From contig DYIL01000038.1 of the NCBI GenBank assembly GCA_020723665.1, positions 1-34,880 of the forward strand: DNA of 34,880 bases, given 5' to 3'. Positions 24,056 through 31,400 of this stretch are shown piece after piece (position 1 is the stretch's first letter; each line of letters starts with the position of its first letter). The notes below the pieces were generated by a model that was not told the DNA's origin, made no database searches, and saw only the letters and a list, made by a program, of their open reading frames with translations. Both the position numbers and the translations under genes were made by a program. The DNA is from Methyloversatilis universalis. Lineage in GTDB: Bacteria > Pseudomonadota > Gammaproteobacteria > Methylococcales > Methylococcaceae.

Positions 24056-24953
24056 CTAGAGTCGTGTAAGTAGCGACCAGATTACACCTAAGATAATACC
24101 TAGTCTTAACTGAGACAAGTGGAGTCTTGATGAGTGGCAAGCCCGCTCAAGAGGAGACCGAAATCTCGCTCCGCCCCGCCCCATTCCACGGGCATAAAGT
24201 CTTTGAAGCATGCGCGTAACGGCAAGTTTGCTGCGTTCACGCCGCAAAACTTCACAATAAGCCCGAAGTAAAGAAAACGTTACCCGAGGGTTCAGGGGAT
24301 ACGTTCTGGTCGGATAAGTCTGCTGCGGATAGTCGCTCGGATATTGGGGGTAACTGCCTTGCTGAGGATATCCCGCGGGCTGTTGGAGATAACCGCCCGG
24401 TTGTTGCGGATAGGAGTTCGTACCCGGTTGAGGATAGCTGCTCGGCTGTTGCGGCTGGGTTCCGGCCGGAGGGGGATAATAGCCTTGATTTTGCGGTGGT
24501 GCGGGCTGTTGCTGCGCGGCAGCTTGATTGGGGCGAATCAATAGTTCCACCCGGCGATTGCGTGCTTTGCCTTCTTCCGTGCTGTTGCTGGCGACGGGCT
24601 GGCTTCCCCCCACTTGCAATCGCTTGCAGGCGGCCTCCGACAACGCCCTGGGCCATCAAAAATTCGGACACCGCAGTGGCCCTACGGCGTGATGAGTCCA
24701 TATTGTAGGCATCGTTGCCGTCCGAGTCGGTATGCCCGGCCATGGTGAGCAAAGTTTCCGGAAATTGATTCAACGTTGTTGCAACTGGAGTCAACGCACT
24801 CGCGGCTTGCGGCGAAATCTGGTCGGAGTTGTAGGCGAACGTAACGTTGTTCGGCATGTTCAAGACCAGATCATTGCCGCTCCGCTGCACTTCGACCCCG
24901 GTGCCGGACAACTGGTCGCGCAGCTGCGCTTCCTCGGTCCAAAATGATTGATC
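24056..24953 (-). pseudogene. OmpA-family (YiaD-like) outer-membrane lipoprotein remnant, 5'-truncated and frameshifted
   Basis: Reading leftwards, the frame just after a TAG at 24956-24954 begins DQSFWTEEAQLRDQLSGTGV. It continues through an OmpA C-terminal domain: LVLNMPNNVTFAYNSDQI, FPETLLTMAGHTDSDGNDAY, SSRRRATAVSEFLMAQGV. At the six-G run (24606-24611) the frame is lost and resumes one base out as SQPVASNSTEEGKARNRRVE. Five Gs would restore AIASGGSQPVASNST. A Tyr/Pro/Gln-rich tail (many YPQQP units) follows, then a basic extension to the stop at 24056. The lipoprotein signal and glycine-zipper half expected in YiaD-type proteins are absent, with unrelated DNA in their place. The intact parent would bind peptidoglycan in the outer membrane. 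A homopolymer sequencing error could explain the frameshift but not the missing N-terminus. Confidence 0.8.
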
Positions 24954-25094
24954 CTAGTCCAGAATAATTATTTCCTTCTCACTAGGAGAAACGCCCGAAT
25001 TTTTCTTGAAGACGGGACTGGTTTTTATTCTCTCCGCCAGTCGCTTCGCTCTCAATGCTTGAAGGTCAATTAAATTGGAATGCTGGTCCGCCAT
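24954..25094 (-). CDS. Small ORF abutting the OmpA remnant
   Basis: 46 aa (MADQHSNLIDLQALRAKRLA...), start set by ATG 25094-25092 with GGGGGA at good spacing. It is one helical, basic segment ending in a short hydrophobic/acidic tail (EKEIIILD). Its base composition is more AT-rich than neighbouring genes, hinting at foreign origin. The stop is in frame with, and directly followed by, the OmpA-domain remnant, so the junction between the two must lie at or very near the stop. I do not recognise the protein. It may be a real small gene or a truncated one. Confidence 0.45.
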   Translation of the reverse strand: MADQHSNLIDLQALRAKRLAERIKTSPVFKKNSGVSPSEKEIIILD

Positions 25095-25206
25095 GCCGAA
25101 TCCCCCGTAACTGGATTTTTGGTTATCCATCGGGCCCGTAACGCGAGCCGGCATATCGGGCTGCCGAGGCTGTATAGGCCCCGACTTGGCATACGCGGCC
25201 TATCGT

Positions 25207-25247
25207 CCCGCCCGGAATGGCGGGATTATCGCAAAACGAGCGTTTTG
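25207..25247. repeat. Two adjacent inverted repeats
   Basis: CCCGCC at 25207-25212 pairs with GGCGGG at 25219-25224. CAAAACG at 25232-25238 pairs with CGTTTTG at 25241-25247. They lie in the roughly 240-base gene-free stretch between the small ORF and the peptidase relic. No other structure is apparent there. Confidence 0.5.
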
Positions 25248-25334
25248 GAAACGCGGACTGCCGCCAGATTCATGGGCAAGTGCGCAGTGCCGGGATATCG
25301 ACGAAAGAGACCGACAGCTTTGTAGCCTATCGCT

Positions 25335-25650
25335 TCACGGATCGTATTCCACGTGAATAGGGTGTTTTTCGCGGATGACCTGAAATTCGCCACTAAGACT
25401 CCTCTGTAGCTCGCGAGTGACCTTCTTGCGGATCGACTGAACGAAATAGCGCGAGCGAAGATCGACGGCCAGACCTGCGTAATGCAAGCTTCCCTTTTTA
25501 TGTCGGCCATCCCGTCCGGATGTAATGACCAGCGTTTTGCCGTGCCTGATCCAAATCCCGCCCGGCTTTGTGGATGGGGGCAGGCATTTTGGCGTCCAGC
25601 CCGTTAAGAACGACGCCTTTTTTAACCGCTACCGGGGTCGGAAACTTCAA
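25335..25650 (-). pseudogene. Phage-type M15 peptidase relic, frameshifted
   Basis: The gene appears to start with TTG at 25650-25648, overlapping the stop of a small upstream ORF (TTGA). It reads MKFPTPVAVKKGVVLNGLDA...PIHKAG, then needs a one-base shift at the GGGCGGG near 25560 to continue IWIRHGKTLVITSGRDGR...SLHYAGLAVDLR and end HPIHVEYDP at 25335. The SLHYxGxAxD and HxHVEYDP elements are the zinc-ligand signatures of M15-type D-Ala-D-Ala peptidases as found in phage endolysins. With the shift repaired, the product would be about 104 aa. The translation is mine, from the minus strand. It suggests a decayed prophage or phage-derived island. Confidence 0.6.
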
Positions 25651-25778
25651 GAGAGCGCGCCTGCCACCATAGCGAGTTCGTTCCCCTTCGCCAAAGTTGG
25701 TTCGGAAAACAAGACGGCCGACAGCGTCAACAGCGTTTCGGCCGTTCTCGTGAGGACTCCCCTTGGCTCGGGTTGCAT
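25647..25778 (-). CDS. Small ORF upstream of the peptidase relic
   Basis: 43 aa from ATG 25778-25776, preceded by a strong GGGAGGG ribosome site. It contains the segment TAETLLTLSAVLFSEPTLAK and ends MVAGALS. The stop overlaps the TTG start of the M15-type relic, a coupling arrangement typical of compact phage-like gene strings. I recognise no family. The good ribosome site and the overlap are the only support. Confidence 0.4.
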   Translation of the reverse strand: MQPEPRGVLTRTAETLLTLSAVLFSEPTLAKGNELAMVAGALS

Positions 25779-25981
25779 TGGGCCCTCCCGGAAAATCCAG
25801 TCAATCTACGACATAAAAAATTAGACGGACTGGCGCGCCGGCGGTTTTGACGTTAACGGATTTTTTGGCCGGTTTTCTTTGTCATAGAGGGCGAAAACGG
25901 TTGACACAGAGGGAAAAACGGAAATGGGCCTGCCAGTGTGTCTGAAAGCCGACGTAGGACTGTGATGAAAGTCTTGTTATC

Positions 25982-26269
25982 ATCCTAGGAAACGGCAGTT
26001 GACCGCTTCGATGCACCGGAAAAGCTCGATGAATCGTGGACGCCCTGACCGGCATCGATCTCACCCTTCGGGTGAAGACGCTACGTACCCGATTGCACGG
26101 CGGGCGAGCCGCCTGGGGGCGTTGCGCCTTCTTGCGGGAGACTACCCCGCGGAGGCGTCGCGCCCCTTCGACCAGGCTCAGGACAGGCCCTTCGACCAGG
26201 CTCAGGGCGGGCTTGCCGGGCGCCCCGCCCGCCGCACGCTCGAGCACGTCCAACTGCCGTTTCTAGGAT
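25982..26269. mobile_element. 288-bp block bounded by inverted repeats (non-autonomous element candidate)
   Basis: ATCCTAGGAAACGGCAGTTG at 25982-26001 recurs inverted at 26251-26269 as CAACTGCCGTTTCTAGGAT, identical except for one inserted G. The block has no transposase. Inside are a TCACCC-TTC-GGGTGA hairpin (26061-26075), GC-rich DNA and the tandem repeat at 26164-26206. It ends 35 bases before the msrB start. Length, terminal symmetry and lack of coding capacity fit a MITE-like insertion, although no clear target duplication is visible. Confidence 0.65.
26164..26206 (+). repeat. Two tandem copies of a dispersed 19-bp repeat
   Basis: CCCTTCGACCAGGCTCAGG occurs at 26164-26182 and 26188-26206. 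The reverse complement of its core recurs in the MITE-like elements at 26919, 33399 and 34843 (CCTGTCCTGAGCCTGTCG). In one frame it encodes RPFDQAQ-type peptides, a known cause of spurious proteins in databases. Confidence 0.85.
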
Positions 26270-26304
26270 TATTGCTTGCCGCATTGTTTTTCGGAGATCT
26301 GGCC

Positions 26305-26775
26305 ATGTCTTGGGATCCCGCTCAGTTCAAGAGGGAGAACAAGGAGGAACTCCGCAAAAAGCTGACCGACGAACAATTCAGAGTGACTCAGGAAAATGGC
26401 ACCGAGAGAGCCTTCCGCAACGAGTATTGGGACAATCACCGGGAGGGCATCTATGTGGATGTCGTATCGGGCGAACCGCTTTTCAGTTCTCTCGACAAAT
26501 TCGAGTCCGGAACCGGGTGGCCGAGCTTTACCAAGCCCCTGGAGCCGGACAACATCGTGTACCGGCAAGACAGATCCTGGTTCATGGTGCGCAACGAAGT
26601 TCGCAGCAAGCATGCCGATTCCCACCTCGGTCACGTGTTCGATGACGGTCCGCCGCCCACCGGAAAACGGTTCTGTATGAATTCCGCAGCCTTGCGGTTT
26701 ATCCCCAAGGAAGACCTGGAAAAAGAAGGTTACGGGGAGTATCGCGGTCTTTTTGAAGGTACGAAGGACGAATAA
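26305..26775 (+). CDS. msrB: Peptide-methionine (R)-S-oxide reductase, zinc-less form
   Basis: 156 aa from ATG 26305 with GGAG eight bases upstream. The frame is open upstream, and the preceding residues would look like a hydrophobic leader, but they derive from the repeat-bounded block and are probably not translated. It reduces methionine-R-sulfoxide in proteins. The SelR domain is complete: [48 protein letters not shown]. The catalytic residue is C124, the only cysteine in the protein. Both CxxC zinc pairs are replaced (D52/S55 and S101/A104), and no resolving cysteine exists. A MITE-like fragment starts about 40 bases after the stop. Confidence 0.93.
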   Translation: MSWDPAQFKRENKEELRKKLTDEQFRVTQENGTERAFRNEYWDNHREGIYVDVVSGEPLFSSLDKFESGTGWPSFTKPLEPDNIVYRQDRSWFMVRNEVRSKHADSHLGHVFDDGPPPTGKRFCMNSAALRFIPKEDLEKEGYGEYRGLFEGTKDE

Positions 26776-26818
26776 GGGCCTTTTGTCGGTTGTTCCTCAA
26801 ACCTTTTGGCCGGGCTTG

Positions 26819-26872
26819 GGATCCTGAGTTCGTCGAAAGGCATGAAGGAGTCCCGCTCGTTCAGAGCTTCCT
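26819..26872. mobile_element. MITE-like element, right-end fragment
   Basis: This stretch matches the right part of the complete element at 33366-33457: GATCCTGAGTTCGTCGAAAG is followed by the same spacing and the terminal TTCAGAGCTTCCT. The left end is missing. With the next copy it forms a perfect 13-bp inverted repeat (TTCAGAGCTTCCT 26860-26872 and AGGAAGCTCTGAA 26885-26897) that could fold downstream of msrB. Confidence 0.6.
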
Positions 26873-26881
26873 CGAAGAAGA

Positions 26882-27111
26882 TTAAGGAAGCTCTGAATAA
26901 GACCTCTCCCGCTGGGAACCTGTCCTGAGCCTGTCGAAGGGCCGTGCTTCGCACCTTAGCGTTCGCTCCCGGCGAACGGGTGCACGGGTAAGCGCCGCTT
27001 GCGGCTCCCGACGGGGACAGTGCGGCGTGATGGGGTTGGGTGAGGGCCTTTTGGATCCAACAGTTGCACTGTTCGCCTTTCCCACTGGAAACTTGATCAG
27101 AGCTTCCTCAA
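26882..27111. mobile_element. MITE-like element, 230 bp
   Basis: The left end TTAAGGAAGCTCTGAATAAG at 26882-26901 is mirrored by TCAGAGCTTCCTCAA at 27097-27111. The internal CCTGTCCTGAGCCTGTCG begins at 26919. The first 70 bases are almost identical to the copy at 34803-34880. There is no transposase, so movement would need an enzyme supplied elsewhere. Spurious open frames run through it, including one that joins the ppk1 frame. Confidence 0.7.
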
Positions 27112-27286
27112 AGACTGCGGCGGGGACCGATCTGTTTCGCCGCCAAATCGCCCGGCGTTTTCGTTCTCGCTCGTTCCGGGAGTCGGTCGCGCCGATGCCG
27201 ATCCCTGTTCGTGCCGCCGGGATGTGCCGCGCTTTTCCGCACCCGTGCCGACCGCGTTGCGCTATGATTGCCGAATCGGAAGCATC

Positions 27287-27293
27287 AGGAGAG
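27287..27293 (+). promoter_or_regulatory. Ribosome binding site that decides the ppk1 start
   Basis: AGGAGAG at 27287-27293 is six bases before TTG 27300. The in-frame ATG at 27264 has no comparable site, so TTG 27300 is preferred. Confidence 0.6.
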
Positions 27294-27299
27294 ATACGC

Positions 27300-29618
27300 T
27301 TGATCATCAACCAGGTAAAAGGTATCACCAAGTCCACTCGAACCATTCTGGCCGAGCACGGCATCTTTTCGGTCGAAGAACTGGCGAACGCCGACGCCGA
27401 GCAATTAGTCAAAATGGCGGGATTCGATAAAGCCAAGGCCATGCGCATGATTCGGGCGGCCAAGTACCTGGTCGGCGATATTAAAAAAGCGACCGGCGCC
27501 GGAAGGCCGCCGGAGGAACGTGCGGATGCGGCGCCAGAAGGCGGGAGCTCATTAGATCTATCCGACGGGCAGCTTTATATCAACCGCGAGCTGAGTTTTC
27601 TGGAGTTCAACCGGCGCGTGCTCGAACAAGCCAAGGACGAACGTACCCCGCCGCTCGAGAGGCTCAATTTCCTTTCCATTTCCTGCTCCAACCTGGACGA
27701 GTTCTTCGAGGTCCGCGCCGCGGGCTTGATTCAGCTCGCCGATATCGGGGCGACGCAAACCGAGCCCGACAGTCTCTCACCCCAGGAAACCCTGGCGGCG
27801 ATCAGCGCCCGTGCCCATGAATTGGTGGCCGAGCAATACCGGGTATTGAACCAAATCTTGCTGCCCTTGCTGGCGAAGCAAGGCATCCGGTTCGTCCGCA
27901 GGAGCGAATGGAATTCTTCCCAGCAAACCTGGCTCAAAGCCTATTTCGAAAAAGAATTGCTGCCGATTCTAAGCCCCATCGGCCTGGACCCCGCCCATCC
28001 GTTCCCTCGCATCCTGAACAAGAGCCTTAATTTCATCGTGCCTTTATCGGGCAAGGACGCTTTCGGGCGCGACATCAAGCTCGCCATATTGCAGGCGCCG
28101 CGGGCTTTGCCGCGCATTATTCAGTTGCCGCAAGGCGAAACCGAGAGCGGCCCGTACGATTTCGTGTTTCTTTCGTCCATCATTCATGCCTTCGTCGATG
28201 ATCTGTTCTACGGCATGAAGGTGCGCGGCTGCTATCAGTTCCGGGTGACGCGCAACAGCGAAATGTATTTGGACGAAGAAGAGGTCGACGATTTGCTTCG
28301 CGCCTTGGAAGGCGAACTGAGCACGCGCAATTACGGAGACGAAGTGCGGCTGGAAGTGGCCGACAACTGTCCGGACGAGATCGTCGAGTTCCTGTTGAGC
28401 CAGTTCGGACTCACCGAGGACCGGCTTTATCGGGTGGACGGCCCGGTGAACCTCAGCCGAACCCGAGAGGTCTACGATCTGATCGATCGGCCCGATCTCA
28501 AATATCCGCCATTCACCGCCGGATTTCCGGCACAGCTCGCCGGCGGTCGGGACATCTTCGCGGCGATCAAGAAACAGGACATCCTCCTGCACCAGCCGTA
28601 CGAATCCTTCACGCCCGTGATCGAGCTGATCCGGCAGGCTGCCGACGATTCCCAGGTGGTCGCCATCAAGCAGACCTTGTACCGTACCGGTCCGAATTCG
28701 CCCATCGTGGACGCGCTCCTCAGAGCCGCTCGGGCCGGCAAGGAGGTTACGGTCGTGGTGGAACTCAGAGCGCGTTTCGACGAAAAGGCCAACATTTCTC
28801 TGGCGACGCGCTTGCAGGAAGCGGGCGTGCAGGTGGTCTACGGCATCGTAGGCTATAAAACCCACGCCAAGATGCTGCTTATCCTGAGGCGCGAAGGTCG
28901 GCACCTGCGGTACTACACGCATCTCTCCACCGGCAACTATCACCCGCGTACAGCTCGCATCTACACCGACTATGGGCTTTTGACCGCCGATCAGGAACTG
29001 GGGGAAGACATACGCCGGGTATTCGTCCAACTTACCAGCCTGGGCAAAGTGGGGCGGCTCAACAAACTTTTGCAATCGCCATTTACGTTGCACCAGGCCC
29101 TGCTCAAGAAAATCGACCGCGAAATCGAGCACGCGTTGGCCGGCCGTGCCGCCCGCATTGTCATTAAGGTCAATTCGGTGGCGGAGCCGCAGTTGATCCA
29201 GGCGCTTTACCGCGCGTCCATGGCCGGCGTGGAGGTCAAGCTTATCGTCCGCGGGATTTGCTGTCTTCGCCCTGGGATTCCCGGTATATCCGAGAACATC
29301 GAAGTCCGTTCGATCATCGGGCGGTTCTTGGAGCACAGCCGCGTGTACTGGTTCGAAAATGGCGGGCATCCGGAAGTGTACTTGGCGAGCGCCGACTTTC
29401 TGCCGCGCAACATGTTCCGCCGGGTCGAGATTTGCTTTCCCATCGAGAACAAGAAACTGGCCGACCGTATTCGTGCGGACCTGGACCTTTATCTCCGGGA
29501 CGACAGCCAAGCCTGGCTGCTGGCTTCGGACGGAAGCTATCAGCGTCCACAGACCGATAATCCGCGCGGCATTCAGGCGCAGACCATTCTGCTGGAGCAA
29601 CTGAAGAAACTGAGCTGA
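27300..29618 (+). CDS. ppk1: Polyphosphate kinase 1 with N-terminal helix-hairpin-helix domain
   Basis: 772 aa from TTG 27300 (784 from ATG 27264). PPK1 reversibly polymerises the ATP gamma-phosphate into polyphosphate. The canonical enzyme begins near residue 88 (LDLSDGQLYINRELSFLEFN) and runs about 685 aa, full length. Key motifs are SCSNLDEFFEVR, KQTLYRTGPNSPIVDALLRA, the phosphorylated histidine in YKTHAKMLLI, THLSTGNYHPRTARIYTD and IIGRFLEHSRVYWF. Residues 4-62 are an extra helix-hairpin-helix domain (INQVKGITKSTRTILAEHGI, FSVEELANADAEQLVKMAGF) of the NusA-tail/HhH_5 kind, joined by a charged linker. No in-frame ATG, GTG or TTG lies in the linker between domains, so the fusion must be translated. 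The exopolyphosphatase gene is convergent downstream. Confidence 0.96.
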   Translation: MIINQVKGITKSTRTILAEHGIFSVEELANADAEQLVKMAGFDKAKAMRMIRAAKYLVGDIKKATGAGRPPEERADAAPEGGSSLDLSDGQLYINRELSFLEFNRRVLEQAKDERTPPLERLNFLSISCSNLDEFFEVRAAGLIQLADIGATQTEPDSLSPQETLAAISARAHELVAEQYRVLNQILLPLLAKQGIRFVRRSEWNSSQQTWLKAYFEKELLPILSPIGLDPAHPFPRILNKSLNFIVPLSGKDAFGRDIKLAILQAPRALPRIIQLPQGETESGPYDFVFLSSIIHAFVDDLFYGMKVRGCYQFRVTRNSEMYLDEEEVDDLLRALEGELSTRNYGDEVRLEVADNCPDEIVEFLLSQFGLTEDRLYRVDGPVNLSRTREVYDLIDRPDLKYPPFTAGFPAQLAGGRDIFAAIKKQDILLHQPYESFTPVIELIRQAADDSQVVAIKQTLYRTGPNSPIVDALLRAARAGKEVTVVVELRARFDEKANISLATRLQEAGVQVVYGIVGYKTHAKMLLILRREGRHLRYYTHLSTGNYHPRTARIYTDYGLLTADQELGEDIRRVFVQLTSLGKVGRLNKLLQSPFTLHQALLKKIDREIEHALAGRAARIVIKVNSVAEPQLIQALYRASMAGVEVKLIVRGICCLRPGIPGISENIEVRSIIGRFLEHSRVYWFENGGHPEVYLASADFLPRNMFRRVEICFPIENKKLADRIRADLDLYLRDDSQAWLLASDGSYQRPQTDNPRGIQAQTILLEQLKKLS

Positions 29619-29629
29619 AGGGGAATAAG

Positions 29630-29663
29630 CTCACGACAGGCGCACCCTCTGGCCGATCGTGAG
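29630..29663. terminator. Inverted repeat between convergent ppk1 and ppx
   Basis: CTCACGA at 29630-29636 pairs with TCGTGAG at 29657-29663 around a 20-base loop. A second small hairpin, CACCG/CGGTG, follows near 29712. Both lie in the 128-base convergent gap. No T-tract, so this is only a weak terminator candidate. Confidence 0.35.
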
Positions 29664-29746
29664 GCTAGAGCATTTTCAAATCGCGTGCAGCGGCGAATGA
29701 ACTCGCCCCTACACCGTAACTGAACGGTGCCCCTAGCCCGGAGCCC

Positions 29747-31252
29747 TCACAGATAAGTCAACTCGATCCCTGCAACTCCCAGATTGGCCGCTTCCTGCTC
29801 CAGGTCGGCGGTGGTGAGGGGATGACTCTCAAGCCATTGGCTCGGAAACCGTAGATCGACTCGCGATTCACGGAGCCCGATCTTGATGTCGACGGGCAGG
29901 TTGCCGTGCCGACTGCGGTTCAAAACGATGGCGAGCCGCAATAGCACTGCAAGAGGGCGCGCGGCCTCGTTCCATGGCTGGGGTAATTCCTTGAAAAGCT
30001 TGAGCTGGAATCTCCTTCGGTGCAGTCGCACCAAGGTAGCCAAGAGGACTTGATCTTGGCGGGAAAAGCCGGGGAGATCGGCGTTTTCGATGATATAGGC
30101 GCTGTGCTTGTGATATTGGCTGTGCGCGATGTCCAGGCCGATTTCGTGCAGGCTAGCCGCCCAGTTCAGCCATTGTTCGGCCGTTTCTCGATCGATGCTG
30201 CCGATCGACGGAATCTGGTCCAGAAAAGTTTTCAGGGTATCCTGAATACGGCCGACCTGCTGCAAATCGACGTGATAGCGGGTCGCGAGCGCCGCCACTG
30301 TGCGGCTTCGGATATCGTCGTGATAGATTCGGCCGAGTAGGTCGTAAAGCAAACCTTCCCGCAAAGCACCGTCGGAAACCCGCATCTCCCGGATGCCGAG
30401 CGCCTTGAAGGTCGCGTACAAAATAGCGAGGCCGCCAGGGAAAATCGGGTATCGGTCCGGGTTGAGGTCCGGGAACCCGGATTTATCGACCCGTCCGAGA
30501 TTCAGGAGCGTTTCGGCCAGCCGGTCGAGCCCTTCCAGAGTGATGCCGTCCTTGCTCCAGCCGCGGCCGACGACTATTTTTCGTATCGCCCGCGCGGTTC
30601 CCGATGTGCCCACGGCTTCGTCCCAGTGGTCACCGCGAAAGGTGTATGCGAAAGGCTCCAACTCGTATTGGGCCGCAATGACCGCATTCTTGAAGCGCTT
30701 GCCGGTAATCTTGCCGTCGGGAAAATGGGCGAGGCTCATGGATACGCAGCCCATCCGTACGCTCTCTTTGCGAAGCGGAATCTTGTCCACACCGATGACG
30801 TATTCGGTGCTGCCACCGCCGATGTCCACCACCAGCCGCCGCCTGCCGTCCGTCGACAGGCTTTGAGCGACGCCGGCGTAGATCAGCCGGGCTTCCTCGA
30901 TGCCGGAGATGATGTCGATCGGATGTCCCAGTGCTTTTTCGGCCTGGGTCAGAAACTGCCCGGCGTTGCGCGCCGCCCGCAAGGTATTGGTGCCCACGGC
31001 CCGGACGCTGCCCGGCGGCAGATCGCGGAGCCTTTGGCCGAAACGATCGAGGCAGGCGAGGGCTCGCTGCTGCGCCTCCTCAGTCAAATGCCTCTGGGCG
31101 TTGAGCCCCGCACCCAGCCTGACCATTTCGCGCAGCCGGTCGACGATGATCAGTTCGCCGGCCCGAAGCTTCGCCACCACCATGTGAAAACTGTTGGAGC
31201 CGAGATCCACGGCCGCGACCTGCTCGGGAGGATGTTTCTGCGATTGACTCAT
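29747..31252 (-). CDS. ppx: Exopolyphosphatase (Ppx/GppA family)
   Basis: 501 aa. It releases orthophosphate from polyphosphate ends; some relatives also hydrolyse pppGpp. The ASKHA-fold phosphate-binding motifs are AAVDLGSNSFHMVVA at the N-terminus, AVGTNTLRAARN, the IISGIEEARLIYAGV segment with the catalytic Glu, and LVVDIGGGSTEYVIG. The second half is an HD-like helical domain (WLNWAASLHEIGLDIAHSQY, HKHSAYIIENADLPGFSRQD). Length and the C-terminal domain fit the long Ppx/GppA form. It is convergent with ppk1, placing synthesis and breakdown of polyphosphate side by side but under separate promoters. Confidence 0.95.
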   Translation of the reverse strand: MSQSQKHPPEQVAAVDLGSNSFHMVVAKLRAGELIIVDRLREMVRLGAGLNAQRHLTEEAQQRALACLDRFGQRLRDLPPGSVRAVGTNTLRAARNAGQFLTQAEKALGHPIDIISGIEEARLIYAGVAQSLSTDGRRRLVVDIGGGSTEYVIGVDKIPLRKESVRMGCVSMSLAHFPDGKITGKRFKNAVIAAQYELEPFAYTFRGDHWDEAVGTSGTARAIRKIVVGRGWSKDGITLEGLDRLAETLLNLGRVDKSGFPDLNPDRYPIFPGGLAILYATFKALGIREMRVSDGALREGLLYDLLGRIYHDDIRSRTVAALATRYHVDLQQVGRIQDTLKTFLDQIPSIGSIDRETAEQWLNWAASLHEIGLDIAHSQYHKHSAYIIENADLPGFSRQDQVLLATLVRLHRRRFQLKLFKELPQPWNEAARPLAVLLRLAIVLNRSRHGNLPVDIKIGLRESRVDLRFPSQWLESHPLTTADLEQEAANLGVAGIELTYL

Positions 31253-31400
31253 GGATTTCTTGGAGGGGAAAGGAGGGTATTAGCGAGGGTGGTATTTGTT
31301 ACAATCTCGCGGTTAACCGAGGCGCCAACTCCTGTTGTCGAAGCCGGAGGCCTCGCGTCTCGCCGTATTTTTACAAATATCGCCGGCAAAAACAGCCGAA

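Noticed and set aside
24344..24544. Plus-strand Leu/Arg-rich frame opposite the OmpA tail
   Set aside because: It is the antisense of the Tyr/Pro/Gln repeat tail, giving artificial low complexity.
25999..26304. Upstream extension of msrB that would add a hydrophobic leader
   Set aside because: It runs through the inverted-repeat block and the tandem CCCTTCGACCAGG repeat; a good GGAG precedes ATG 26305.
27027..27263. N-terminal extension of ppk1 to 27027
   Set aside because: It begins inside the MITE-like element and has no motifs; the strong ribosome site is at 27287-27293.
26882..27463. Minus-strand frame with RFDRLRTGSQRE-type peptide
   Set aside because: Produced by the dispersed repeat and the MITE-like element; overlaps ppk1.
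28044..29600. 518-codon open frame antisense to ppk1
   Set aside because: It lies wholly within a clear PPK1 gene, has no family motifs, and is a codon-bias shadow common in GC-rich DNA.
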